Shown piece after piece: positions 34,719 through 47,190 of a stretch of 64,000 bases of DNA; within the stretch, counting starts at the first letter, position 1; every line of letters begins with the position of its first letter. The stretch covers positions 516,455,772 through 516,519,771 of the forward strand of contig JASDDO010000001.1 of NCBI GenBank assembly GCA_030015575.1. Reading direction: 5' to 3'. A model generated the notes under the pieces. The model did no database searches. It worked only from the letters and a program-made list of their open reading frames with translations, and was not told the origin of the DNA. Source of the DNA: Agapanthus africanus. Taxonomy: Eukaryota > Streptophyta > Magnoliopsida > Asparagales > Amaryllidaceae. The translations under genes were made by a program, and so were the position numbers.

Positions 34719-36522
34719 TACAAGTAGTTCAATAATGACCCTTGTATACAATCCACGGGCGCGAATAAACATTTCCCTAACCAAGTCCCATCCGTGACTG
34801 GGGATATGTTCGCACGGTGAACAACCCTTGTAAGTCCTCTCGACTTATTAGGAGAAAGCACTCTTGTAGGATCGTTACGACTTATAAGAGAACATACACT
34901 TAGAAATCCCCACGATTCCTAAGGAGAAAACACACATACGAGATCCTCACGACTCGTAGGGAGAAATACCTTTGTGAGACCCTTACGGCTCATGGAGTCA
35001 AAGCCTTAGTCGACAGGATCCTAACCCTGTTTACTAAGCCACCTTTGTTCAATATCGACAGAGGAAAATGATGATTCGCTCCTGGCAACATCCCAGTTGT
35101 AGCGGTACTGATGCCGAAATCGGTGTCTAATCCCAAGCTTGCGGCGAAAAGACAGCAAGCCACACATGCAAGCAAAATAGCCGAAATGATATGGCGACTT
35201 TTAACAAAATCAGCAAGTAAAATGTATGCATGCAAAATAGTCGAAATGATTGGGCAAGTCGCAATAAAAAGCAGCGAGTAAAAATAAAATAAATAGCCGA
35301 AATGATTGGGCAATCGCGACCTTCACGTTATAAAAGCTGAAATGATAGAGCATCGCGGAAAAAAATAAAATAAAAAAAAGTATAATAAATAAAATTTATG
35401 CCCTGCGGGCGATATCACAGCAATCTCTGTATACAATCCAGGGGCACAAACACAGAAGGAAACACATCTTCCCTCCCCATGCTCCATCAAACAACGGAGC
35501 CAAGTCTTGACGGAAACTCATATAAAGCATGAAAGACAATCGGAGATCATCTCGCACTAGCGTGGAGTGGTCACCACCTCGACGTTCGTCTCAATACAAC
35601 AGACGGGATGTCACGACAGCATCCTTCCTCCAACAGGATTTGGACACACCAAAGCAAACGAAGCAAAGGCCAAATTCCTAGCTTCAGGGTCTTGACGGTA
35701 ACTCATATAAAACCTAAAAGACCATCGGAGATCATCTCACACCAGCATAGAGTGATCACTACCTCGATATCCGTCTCGATATAGCAGACGAGATGTCACC
35801 ACAACGTTTTTCCTCCAGCAAGATTCAGACGCGACAATCAAACAACGGAGCCACGGCAAAATCCCTAGTTCCAAATCTCGACGGTTCACCAACAACCTAG
35901 AGACAACCATGACATTCGTCTAGATATAACAGACGCAATGACAGCAAACGAAGCGAAGGCCAAATTCCTAGCTTCAGGGTCTTGACGGCAACTCATATAA
36001 AACCTGAAAGACTATCGGAGATCATCCCACACCAGCGCGGAGTGGTTATGACTCATCGGGGCTCTCCAAAATGAGCCTAACCTCAAGTAAAAAGCGGCAT
36101 GGCAAAATTCCTAGCGCTTGCTCTTCCGACGGTCAAACTGCCTAGGAGGATTGCTTGAAGACGTCTTTTCCAGCTCCCGAAGGGATCAGAGACACGACAG
36201 TCGCAAGGCTACTAGAACAGCAAGATTGCCTATCGAGGAATACATCAGCCAACGCGACGGCACGATGGACAAAACCCTAAGTACCACAGACCCTAACGGA
36301 CCTCTGTCGTAAAGAGCAGAGGTTAACTGTGACGTTAGGATATTCTTGCGAGAACTGCTCGATTCGTCTCGACTCGTGAGGAAATTAGTGTCTTTGCGAG
36401 AACTTCTCGATTCATCTCGACATGTGAGATAAAGCCTTAGGCAGCGGGGATCAAAAAAAAAACCTGTTTCCTAAGCACTGGGACCCTGCAAGTCGGTCCA
36501 AAATGGACTCTTGCATACTATT
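34719..36522 (+). repeat. Tat-A spacer with repeats, second part
   Basis: No gene is seen. The block at 34825-35000 repeats the 45-bp units (CCCACGATTCCTAAGGAGAA). Positions 35150-35345 repeat GCCGAAATGATTGGGCAA-type words, which also occur inverted in Tat-D near 60660-60760. Positions 35515-36060 hold three copies of a roughly 190-bp unit starting near 35517, 35706 and 35997 with ATCGGAGATCATCTC and GTGGTCACCACCTCGA. Confidence 0.75.
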
Positions 36523-38714
36523 TGTTAGTTATATGTATGCCCTAGAGACCATTATTGTACATACGATGTATATTGTAATGGATGCTTGGACATATATAGG
36601 GAGGACTTTCTTGCTCGACATGATAGTATGCTATCTGGTTGTACTTTATCTTAACATGTACTCTGATTGTCTCTATGTTACATGTTGATAAAGCCCTTAG
36701 GATATGTACTCGACTACTGGGTCTATGATGAGATCATACTAGTGGGGCCACGGTAGTCGACGAGTACATCCTATAATTGTTCCTAGTCGAGGGTGTATCG
36801 AGACAGGGCATCGATGCACCAGAGTAGACCAGCGTATACGCATCTTGACCCATATGATGGGCGATGGATGATCCTATATCCATCGGTGTTTGACATCAAG
36901 GATGGTGTACGGTTGCTTAGTGGAGACTGGGTACACTGGACGGACTCACCGAGAACTCCCAGATGGTATTATACCTTACGTCAGATGGCAATTCTCCGGT
37001 GACACTGGTACAGAGTAGTCTGTTGACCCGAGATCGTCATAGAGTCTTGTGTGATTCCCACTGTGCTTTGATTTCCATCATACCACGTCCAAGAGGGCGT
37101 GCAAAAAGGTGGCGTTTAGGTACAGTCCCGAATCACATGGAGGCAATGAGCGATAGGAGAGGATTCGTCTCTCCCGGTATAGGGAGTTGATGTTGCGCTG
37201 TGTTCGATTGGCTATGACTGGAAATCCCTGGCCAGGGTTGTTGAGATTTACTGGTAAGTGTTATCAGTAGTTTCTCGAACTGTTATAGACCTCATATCGA
37301 CACAACTTATCAAGCTACTGGGGTCTGACGTTTACTACCCCTAGGCGAGATATGCGACATATCAGACGACGAGACCGGACTGTACAGGAGTGTTACTGAT
37401 TGGATTCACAGGAGAATGTACAGGCTTACTTGTTGATCTTCTGATCGCTCAATACCTGGGTGGCCGTTACGTTTGGCAGACCGCTTGCGGCTTGCGGGTG
37501 TTTGATATGATCATAACCTACTGCCGGCGTATTGACGAGTCTTTAGAGTCCTACACAGGGGTTTCCTGGCTCAAGCGAAACGGAGTAGGAGCACATATGT
37601 GATATGTGCGGGACCGAGATTAATACGATATGAGATACCGTATTCTATTCTCGCGATTCGTGACATTGATCGGTTGTATGCGATATAGCCGGGTTATCGG
37701 ATCAAGTGTTGATTCGATAAGTTGTTACACAAGATATTAGTCGGTTTTAGCCGGGTTATTAAATCAAGAGTTGATTTAATAATTTAATGTATAATTATAT
37801 ATTTGATATATTACATTACATTAACTAGTATTAGCTCACTTATGATTTATTTTCTCACTAGATTGTGCACATTGTTTATATGTGATATATGCAAGTGTAC
37901 ATGTTTGTATCATGCTTGATGATACATACAAGATGGGTGTATAAGACTTATATCAAGTTTAGGTTAAATTAGGGTTTCCTTATTTCCTTAAGAATAACAA
38001 AAGAGAGGAGACTTTAGTCAATGTTATCAAGCTTATAGAAACTTGTATGCAACATTGACAAAGTCAACTCTTTTGTCATTCCTTAGGATATTAGTTAACC
38101 CAACCCTTAACCTCATACTATGGTTAATTCTCTACATGAGTTAAGCATGAGGTCTTAACTCAACCATGGTGCAATAATTCATTGGATAAGTTTTCATTTG
38201 GATGAATTATTCATTAGACTTCTTCTTCTTCTTCATTCAACAAAAGCTTTCTAGCTTCAATGGAGTTTGAGAAAAAGTGTGAGAAAATCAATTCTAAAGT
38301 GAGCCCACCTCCTACTTCTTCATCCTCTACCACTTGCCATATAGTAGAGTGCGTTCTCTTTACAAAGTTCATGACCTAGTGAAGGAATAGCTTGAGTTAG
38401 TGTCTCCCCGACGAAGATCATCTTCGGCCTCGAAGTCATCAAAGCAAGCACGTTCGTTCTTCTTGTGGAGCTTCTCTAGAGTCCGGAGTTCACGATCGCA
38501 GCGAAGGGGACATCTACACGGAGCTATTGAAGTGAAGGACCGGATCTACAAAGGTTGTAATCCCTCTCGCTTAGTGTTAAAATGTTTAACATGCTTGTTT
38601 TCTCCTAAACTCTAGTATAAAGATCTTGTTACGGGTTGTTCGGCACGGCTAAATTTTTAATCGGGAATGGTTGATGCCTCGTAGACCCTTGTACATGTGC
38701 CTAGCAACCCTACA
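36523..38714 (+). repeat. Solo LTR, copia type related to Copia-B
   Basis: It starts TGTTAGTTATATGTATGCCC, close to the Copia-B LTR start, and ends CCCTACA. The five bases CTATT directly before it (36518-36522) recur directly after it (38715-38719). There are no coding domains, PBS or PPT, so it is a solo LTR of about 2.2 kb, probably left by LTR-LTR recombination. It belongs to a sister family of Copia-B and is in the opposite orientation. Confidence 0.85.
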
Positions 38715-38719
38715 CTATT

Positions 38720-39235
38720 CACGGGTCACACTCTCCAAAGTCAAATCTCGACAAGGAGGGAAACAACCGCTTGCGGGTCCTCTCGACTCGTAAGAGGGAA
38801 AATTCTCTTATAAGATCCTTACGACTTATAAGAGGAAATGCACTTAGGAATCCTCACGATTCCTAAGGAGAAAATACACCTACGAGATCCTCTCGATCCG
38901 TAGGGAGAAAAGTCTTTGTAAGACCCTCACGGCTCATAAAGTTGAAAAGCCTTAGGCAGCAGATCTGAACCTGCCTCCTAAGCCATCACTACCTCTTGAA
39001 CCATCACTACCTCTTGAAGAAGCCAAGACAGGATGCTCGCTCTATCATCTGTCGACCATGTTTACTAAGGTAACATGCTGATAATAAAAGAAAGAAGAAA
39101 GCGGAGAAATGACACAAGACATTATGAAGAATGTATATCTTTTATTCATAAATTCGATTGAGTACAAGATACATTGTGTTAAAGAATAAAAGAAACAAAT
39201 ACATTTTATTTACAATTACAAATGATACAAAATGT
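38720..39235 (+). repeat. Tat-A spacer, third part
   Basis: The block at 38740-38945 is another copy of the 45-bp units (ATCCTCACGATTCCTAAGGA). The rest, to the stop of the antisense gene, is AT-rich and probably its 3' flank. No sense gene is seen. Confidence 0.7.
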
Positions 39236-42200
39236 TCATAGAGAAGGAAGCGTTTTCAACAAATCCGCAAGCTGCTCTCTCACTTCCATCAACGCCTCCT
39301 CCCAAGCGGCTGCCGCAGCCAACTCTGCTTCCACCTGGGCCCGCTGCTGCATGTAAGATGAAAGTTGTTATTCGACGGCTCGCTGAGCTGCTTCGCGACC
39401 TTGGGCATCACGCTCAACGCCATCAAGCTTCTGCTTCAATGTTAGCCCATCAGAAATACTTTGCAGAAGGCCCTCGAAGATAGCCTTCACCCGGGCAGCG
39501 TTCGCGTCGACCTCGGCACGCAGTCGAGCAGACTCACTTGAGGTCTCTTGGCATTCCCTCCACCTTAAAGCCGCTTCTTGTTCCATATGGCGGAAGTAAG
39601 AAGCGCTCTGCTCGATCCATGCCGCCCGTTGAGTACTCGCGGCCAAAATCTCGGGGGCAGGACGCATAAGCTCTAGCTGATGCAAGCGGGCCTCGATCTC
39701 CTTGCAGTGATTAATCCAAGACTCGACGACGCCTTCATTATGAAAATTTACAAGAATCGCCAGCATCGGATTAACCTCCGCAGCGAAATCTGTAGCGGAT
39801 GTAGGAGCTTCTGCGTCAAGCTCCTCAACGCATCCGCTCAGCATGCTCAAACTCATCGCAGCATCCTTTAAGGATGGACGCCTGGAGAATGGGCCTGCCG
39901 GCATCATGATACGAGACTCGAAGGGGACCGGAACCGGAGCGATAGCTGCAAAACAAATCACAATCAGATGACGGACCTAAAAATACAGGAGACTCATGAA
40001 CAGTAGGGTCTACTATACCGGCTGCAGCAGGCGGCAAAGCCGGGAGGATCGGTGGCGCAACTGATCTCTCATCTCCTCCTTCGATCTGTAGCACTGCAAT
40101 TAGAGCAAGAAAAAAATCAGAAACAATTCATTATTGGAAAAAGAAAGGGCATTAATTGAAAACTATACTCACCAGTGCCACTGGAGGAAGCAAGCTCCGA
40201 TGGGAAGGAGAAATGTGGGTGCAGCACCTGGTAAAGATGATCAAAAAGCACTCCTGCAAAGACGCAATAGTACAACGTCAGTACATAGATTATGCAACAC
40301 AAAAATGAAGCTGATAAGTCACAAATCTATACCTTCCAGCATTTGCGACGGTACGAGAGAGGGTAGAGATGTGGCCACCGTCAGGGCGGTAACTGACGGC
40401 GCTCCCTCTAGTAAAAGGGCATCAGCACTAGCCGCACCTGCGTTAGAAACAAGATAAGCCCTGTCAGAAAAGTTACAGAATAAAAAAAAGGACGATAACC
40501 CAAAATTTACCTGATGAGTCGCCAGCCGAAACGGCGGCGTCTCCCTCCTCCATTGGCATAGGTTCACCTCCTGTTGCCTCATCGCCAGACTCTATGGGAG
40601 TCGTTGTCACGCTCGCAACGCCGGAAGACGACAAGGAGCCGTAAGCGGGGAGAACGATGATCAGAGTGGCGCCCGACTCTTGAGAAATAACGGCCTTCTC
40701 GTGCTCAGCGATCATGTCCGTCTCATCCACCACCACCTCGGGCTCGGCGGTCGCAGCCGTCTCGCCCACCACTGCCATAGGTTCATCAGTCGCAGCCGCT
40801 CCATCCGCTACTGCCCCAAGCTCGGTCGTAGCAGCCGTCTCACCTACCGCCCCCTCAGGCTCGGCATCGGCAACCTTCTCGAGCATAGTAGGCGTGACTG
40901 TCTCGTCAGCCACTAGCTCGGGCCCGGCAACTACGGCTGCACCGCCTACCGTCGCCTCGGTATCAGCTGCTACCTTCTCCACCGTCCCCTCAGGCTCAAT
41001 GGTTTTCGCCGCTCCTTCAGTTGGACTCGGCCCTGCAGGACAAGATGTATAAGAACCGATAGTTTTACAGCTCTTACAACAAAGCCTCGAAAAACACATT
41101 ACCTGAGGAGGATTGATCTTTAGCTTCCCGAGCTGCACGCACCGCCTGTCTGTGAGCAGTAAACAAGGCGGCCGGCGGTTCCTCTGAAGGAGTAGCAGCG
41201 GGAGTAATGGCGCTTGGGCCCGCTCCCACGGCCAAAGCAGCGCTACGCTCCTTCACTGCGTGCCTCAAGTGCTTCCTTTCCTCCCGAGCCGTCATGACGG
41301 ACCTCTTGGAAGCCTCCTTCAGCAAGGCGTCGTCGTCCGCATTCAGAGTTGCCTCCAGAGCCTTTAAGGCATCCATCATCGACTTTTTGAGTTGGGTCTC
41401 TTGCGGCAATTCCGAAGAGGCCGGAACATCGGTAGCTGGCCCGGAGAGAGGTCCCACATCAGTTTGCGAGATAGGTCTTGTGGTCCCTGCGATAAGACAA
41501 AAACGGGGGTCAGATTACTCATAAGAAATGGAAGGAGAGACATAGTAAACCGAAATGTACCAAGGCCTAAGAATGCTCTGAGTCGTTCCTCCTCCTGGAA
41601 AGTTTTGAGGGAAGCAGCGATGGCTTCTTCGGTAGAAATGCCTGTTAAAGAAGGAAAATCGTTAGTTAAAAAACAATGATAGAGGCACGATGCAATGACG
41701 AAAAATACAACTAGTAATTACCCGATTGTGCAAGTTTAGCCAACCACGCATCGCGCCTTGCCAATCGCTCAGAAGTTGCGATGGCGGCTGCCATATCAGT
41801 GTAGTCTGACGGCGTAAATAGGCCTACGTTGGTCCCATACTCATCTAAGCCCTCGCTATAAGGGGCATGAGGTTCTTGACCAAATGCAACGTCAGCAGAG
41901 AAGAGCGACTTCTTCTTCCTCTTCTGCACGCGAGCCCTGGGTGCACCCAAAATCAACTTGCGCTTCGTGGGCACCTTGGGACGGCGGATCCCGATGTCCG
42001 AGCCCACGCCGGATTCAGGCGAAACCACATTCACCGTCTCCACCGGAGCACGGGGCGCTGGGGGCACGTCCACTGTATCACGGGGCAATCCGCGCGGAGG
42101 GGCTTAGCACACGCGGAGGCTCATCTCTAGCATCTCCTCTCAGTGGAGGAACGACATAGGTCCTTGGCCTTAGAGGAGCTTTGCGATCGCTGGCTGGGGG

Positions 42201-44051
42201 CGCACCCTTGCGGTCAATCAGCGGCCGCTTCTCTTCTCGGATAACAGCACCCATCGCGTGCTGATACCAAGCCCCGTACACATTAAGGGCCCTTGGAACG
42301 CAAGTCGGCTCGCTAATGAAGAAATGGGAGCCCGTGTTTAGCCGCATGAAGTGATGTAATGCATTCCATATCCCCTCCCTGGTGGCCGCAGGCTCTTCCA
42401 AAAATGCCTCCAGTGGAACCCCTTGGTTATAACTTAACTGCTGGGAGAAGCGATGTGGATTGTACCTCATAAAGAGCGCCAAGTCATTCTACCTGAACAC
42501 CAGGAATCCCGGCCGGATGGAGTATAAGTGAAGAATCTCCCGGGCTTTCAATATGGAGGCCCCGTCCTTGAAACCATCACGCAACGCCAACACCGCCCTG
42601 GAAGTCTCCGGGCCGATGGTCATGACCTTGTCCGTGAAAGAAATGCTCGCTCCGACCATGCGTGGACGAAGAAGCAACCCCCTGGCCTCCCGCGGAGACG
42701 GATTCACAATAGAAGCGCCGACCAGCCGCATGACTCTCGGGAGTCTGCACTTCTCATAGAACGAGGGCCTCTTATGAATACCAAAAACCCCGAGCACATG
42801 CATCTCCATCCATGAAGTAAAATAGTGCGTCGGGAAGTTGGCGGGTTGCACCCCCGGTTCATTTGCGTCCGCCGCCACGCTGAGTCCATAATACAGGTGG
42901 GCCAATCCGGCGATTCCAATCGACAATTGTATGCCAGCCACCATCCGATGTGCTGGGTAGAAGACGGACGGCCTCATGTAGCGCGGGTGCATGGGGAACG
43001 CGAACCAGCACAGCCATAGCCCCAGAAACCCGAGAAAGAAGGTCTCCTCGTCGATGCCCGGGGCGGCGATTTCCGATAAAGGGACGATGGCGGCATCGGG
43101 GAGATAAAAACCCTTTTGATCGTCTTCCAGTACTGGCCGACGATCTAAGCCAAAGCCAAAGGGATCGTCGAGCTTGGCGAACTTTTCGCTCTGCTGTGAT
43201 AGAATCTCCGGTCGAAGAAAGCGGGCAATGAAATCTGCAAAACTGACTCCCCGGCCTCCCGATTCCAAATAGAGACTTTCATACATATTCAGCACCTTCA
43301 CCAGGCTCGGAAAATGGTGCTGAATTGCATTCTCCGGCGTCAGGCCCATTACCAGCGGCTTGGTGGCGAAGACATATTCATCAGGAGGAAGTAGCTCTTT
43401 ATAATGTTCCCCCCTCACCGGCAAACCGGAAATCTCAGCAAATTCTTCCAGGGGGATGGAGACTTCCCTGTCCGTCAGAAGAAAGGTATGGGTGGGGATG
43501 TTCCATTGTTCCACGAATGCCTTAACCCACCACGTCGGAGGAACGGGGTACTCGAACAATGAGGCGTAGACTGCAGGGTATAAGCCAATCTTCATCAAAT
43601 GTGTCTTCTTCACTGACAAGATGTATCTGGCCCACTGCAAATACCCGGCCGATTGTCAAGGGGTCAATCCAATGTTGTAAGGTTGTCCCCAAGGGCGCGC
43701 TTCACCTTGGCATATGCGCCGTCCCAGAATATCCACAGCTGGCGGCGGCTGCACGGGAATGGCGGCAATCGAAGGCTGAAGAAGATCCTCCGAATTCCAA
43801 TTTATGACCTCCACGGCATAGTTCACCGGGGGTGCATCCGCATATGGGATCGATGGGATCGGCTCTTACGGCGTCGCACAAGAAAAGCTTCGGCGACCCT
43901 TGATGATTTCACTGTACCACCTACCCCACAGGTGGAGGTTCTTATACTCACGGTCGTAATCCTTAATAAGAGTAAGAACCTCCCGGTCCATTGGCGCCTC
44001 AGGGAATCCTCCCTCCGAGCGGAAAAATGGGAACGAAAGATCAGCAGACAT
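39236..44051 (-). mobile_element. Antisense plant-mobile-domain (PMD)-like gene carried by Tat-A
   Basis: It reads opposite to Tat-A from an ATG at 44051 (MSADLSFPFF, then LWGRWYSEIIKG). The core (about 43640-42490) matches the plant mobile domain: YPVPPTWWVKAFVEQWNIPT, HTFLL, SIPLEEFAEISGLPVRGEHY. After it come a basic segment (KRKLILGAPRARVQKRKKKS, about 41970) and short exon-like blocks (about 41641-41563, 41487-41103, 41036-40512, 40439-40333, 40255-40172, 40096-40018) separated by short GT-AG introns. The linker is Ala/Glu/Thr-rich and acidic. A C-terminal coiled coil (39951-39236) ends the gene. Host PMD proteins (MAIN/MAIL1 type) act in nuclear silencing and gene expression. Extra antisense ORFs are known in Tat elements. 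The copy has a small number of breaks; its function here is unknown. Confidence 0.8.
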
Positions 44052-44877
44052 GGTGCCTGCAAGAAAAAGCGAAATTCAGCTATCAGCATCATAAGTTAAT
44101 TTTAAAAAAATTCCAACGCTTGGCACTTTAAAATTTATACCACACTGCAATGCAGTGGAAAGGGGACCCACAAAATCCAGATGACCATGCATCAGTTAAT
44201 AAGACAGACTCATCATTGGATGAGACTGTCAATTAATGAGGAGATCCTCAAAAAGAATATTCTCATTAAATAAGAAATCCCTTGAGACAAGGAGAAAATC
44301 TCCCTTTTCAGAGCAAAGTTCTGTCACAGAGTGACACTTGTCAAACTCTTGTCATAAGGGAATAAAATTCCTTAAAAGAGCCTAGCTCTGTAATAATGAT
44401 AGAAAAATCCATCAAAGAAAAAATTAATTTCTAAAAATTAAAGCTTGGGATATTAAAGATCCATGAAGAAATCTTAAGAGTTCATCATCAAAAGATCAAA
44501 AGATCTATATTTTGTCAATGAGCAAGGCTCTGTTCATGGGTTAAGAAACCCTGAAACAAATTCTTGAGAGCAAAACTCTGTTTATGAAACCCCAAAGGGG
44601 TTTTCTTTGGATCAAAAGATCCATGAGAGCAAGGATCTATTAATTAAAATTAATTTAATTTAAGTTAATTTTTACCTAAAATTTTTAGAGTTTAACTCTT
44701 TGAGTTCTGGAAAACAAGAGCAAGGCTGTAAAAATAAAATTCTTGAAGATGATAATCATCTGCGGAGGACCAAGGGTCCTATTTATAGGCGCTTAAGCGC
44801 GCCTTCAACTCCTGAGTTGATCCAACGGATCAGATCTTGCCACCGCTGCACTCACGTGTGCGCAACGTGAGCGCAAC
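44052..44877 (-). promoter_or_regulatory. Candidate promoter and leader of the antisense gene
   Basis: On the minus strand TATAAATA sits at 44780-44787 in CCTATAAATAGG, followed by an AT-rich leader of about 700 bases to the ATG at 44051. The leader is full of repeated GATC-type words (AAAAGATC and AGCAAGGCTCTG) similar to those in the Tat-A LTR. The TATA lies about 100 bases inside the 3' LTR boundary, so the gene seems to have its own promoter, separate from the LTR. Confidence 0.6.
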
Positions 44878-44891
44878 GGTGGGGGGGCATT
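44878..44891 (+). other. Tat-A polypurine tract
   Basis: GGTGGGGGGGCATT immediately precedes the 3' LTR start (TGTTTCCTCC at 44892), as expected for plus-strand priming. Confidence 0.85.
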
Positions 44892-47190
44892 TGTTTCCTC
44901 CAATCAGAGTAAAACTCTGTTTGAATTTCAAATTCAAAAGGTGAAGCAACGCTTCAGATCCCTTGCGCTGCGCGCAGAGCGCCACGTGTCAAAAGCAAAC
45001 ACGCCAGCGCAAGGGGCGCTGCGCCCAAGGCAGCGCACCCCAATCAGAGCAAGATTCTGTTTTAAAATTTAAATTTTAAAAATAAAGGAAGCAACGCTTC
45101 AGATAACTTGGGCTCTGCGCTGCGCGACACGTGTCAGCGCAGTTGCGCTGCGCTCTGCGCTGTGCGACACGTGTCAAGCGTAGGTGCACTTGCACCAACT
45201 GTGCCAGCACTAAAACTTAAATAATGAATTATTTAATCCGAATTAAAATTCTAGAAAGATCTTTTTAATATTATTAAAACAAGAAGATTATCTTCTGTAA
45301 AACAGAGGCCTTAGGATCAAAAATCCAACGGTTGGGAAATATCCCCAGATCAATCAGAGAAAGATATATGTAACTAACCTAACAAACTAATTGGCCCTAT
45401 ATAAAGGCCCCTAAACTCCAAGTCTCAGATATACAGAGCTCCTCCAAAAACTTTGAAAAAAAACTCAAAGAGAAAAAAAGGTAAACCTTTGAAAAAAAGA
45501 AGAATTTCTTCTAAAAAGATCAATGATATAAGAACAAGATCAAGATCTTCAATAAAAAGAAAAAGATCAAAAAAAAGATCCAATCATAAAAGATAAAAGA
45601 ATTAATTTACTTCATTATCAGATCTTTTGATCTATATAAAGGCACAGCCTTTTGATGAACCATTGGTTCTTGAAATTTGAGGTAGAACATCTTGAGAACT
45701 AAAAAGATTCTTTTCTTTGATCTAAATTTGATCAAGATGCGCTCTACGCTATTGAACAGTGCCCTGCACTCTTAATTTGCGTTGTTGCGCTCCTTAGGCT
45801 GGCGCAAGTCACCAGAGAGCGCCACGTGTCAATCTGTGCCTTGCGCTCCTAAAAACATAACACTGCGCTCTTGGATTGGCGCACTGCACCAGAGCACGCC
45901 ACGTGTCAGCAGCGCACTGACGCAGCGCACTGCGCTAACAGACTTGCGCTCAGCAGAGCGTGACACGTGTCACCTCCATGTGCGCTGGCGCCTTGCGCTC
46001 TTTAATTGGTGCAGAGCACCTGACAGGCCACGTGGCGCACTGTCAGAGAAACAAATGCTCTGCATTATTAAAAAGGGGCAGAGCCCAATTAAAAGGTCTA
46101 ACAGACCAAAACAAATGCTATGCATTATTAAAGAAAGGGCAGAGCCCAATTAAAAGGCCTAACAGGCCAAATATAAATGCTGTGCATTTAATTAAAAAGC
46201 CCAATGCTATGCATTGTTTAAGAAGGGCAGAACCCAAACAAAGGCCTAACAGGCCAGATATAAATAAAATGTTGAACATTTTCAAATGGACTTAGCCCAA
46301 TGCTGGCCATAAGTCCTCAATTTAAATTGAACTGAGCACAACTGCTCTCCCAAATCAATTTACACCCGGTTCGTACATCTCTAAACTCCTCTGATATTTG
46401 TCGTTGTAATCCTTCAACATCGTCAGAGAGGTGACGGGTCCCGACAACCATACATTGCTACGGACTGTGGGGTCCTTAAACTCATGGACCGAAATGTCCT
46501 TAAACTAATATTCGTCCCCAAAATGGGAATGTTGGACCGAAATGTCCTTAAACTAATATTCGTCCTCAAAATGGGAATGTTGGACCACCATGTCTCTAAA
46601 CTGGAAATCGACCGCAATGCCTCTAAACTAAACAATAGAGCCCAAATGCTCTCTTGATGGATTTAAACGATCCCGTTAAGTTGATCTTAGTCTCAAATTA
46701 GACTAACGTATCCTTAACAAACGTTTAAGTTGATCTTAGTCTAAAATAAGACTAACGTATCCTTAAACCAAAACCCCAAATCCAAATCTAAGAAAATACG
46801 TATTTGGACTAATCCACGTCCTATGGGCGACAACACAAATTAGTCTCCGTATATAATCCACGGGCAACCGAACACAAAACAAACACCCACAACACGAAGT
46901 GACCATCTGAAGAAGGAGAAAGTTGTTACCGTGATGCGGTAGCGTAATTAACTGTAAGGGCTTGCGCCTGCAGGGAAGAGCGTCCCCACAATCAAAAACC
47001 CCTCGAACGATGGGGAATCTTACGAAGTCTGCTACATCGGCCGCATCCGTTTAAACCTTCGATATACGGTGCCATAAATCAACTTGGAATCTTCGGAGAG
47101 GTGGACGGATAGCACCAAATAGCATCTGCCCCAAATTTTAGGCTAGACGAACCTGCGCTGTCTCGTCTCCGTGTCTTTCGGAGGGGAACA
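44892..47190 (+). repeat. Tat-A 3' LTR
   Basis: It aligns with 1516-3865, with small indels and roughly 5 percent substitutions by eye. It keeps both TATA-like sites (45399-45406 and near 45633), the CACGTG clusters and the 48-bp repeats. Sequence downstream of 47190 does not look like a continuation of the Tekay-Z LTR. Confidence 0.9.

Larger units (their letters stand above)
1516..47190 (+). mobile_element. Tat-A: giant Tat/Ogre-like Ty3/gypsy element, nested
   Basis: The two LTRs (1516-3865 and 44892-47190) are clearly the same family and bracket gag, PR, RT, RNase H, archaeal-type RNase H and integrase in Tat order. A long spacer and an antisense gene follow. Removing the CACTA, copia and solo-LTR insertions leaves about 22.7 kb, within the size range of large Tat/Ogre elements. 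A polypurine tract (GGTGGGGGGGCAT) abuts the 3' LTR, and a conserved PBS-like motif follows the 5' LTR. The LTRs differ by roughly 5 percent by eye plus indels, so it is the oldest well-preserved element of this stack. The coding region carries several breaks. The five bases outside the two LTRs (GCCTC and AGTTC) do not form a clean duplication. Confidence 0.88.

Noticed and set aside
39232-39483. Plus-strand 83-codon frame at the end of the antisense gene
   Set aside because: It is a shadow of the coiled-coil coding sequence on the minus strand.
40714-41052. Plus-strand Ala/Ser/Thr-rich frame of 112 codons
   Set aside because: It is the shadow of the Ala/Glu/Thr-rich linker of the antisense gene on the other strand.
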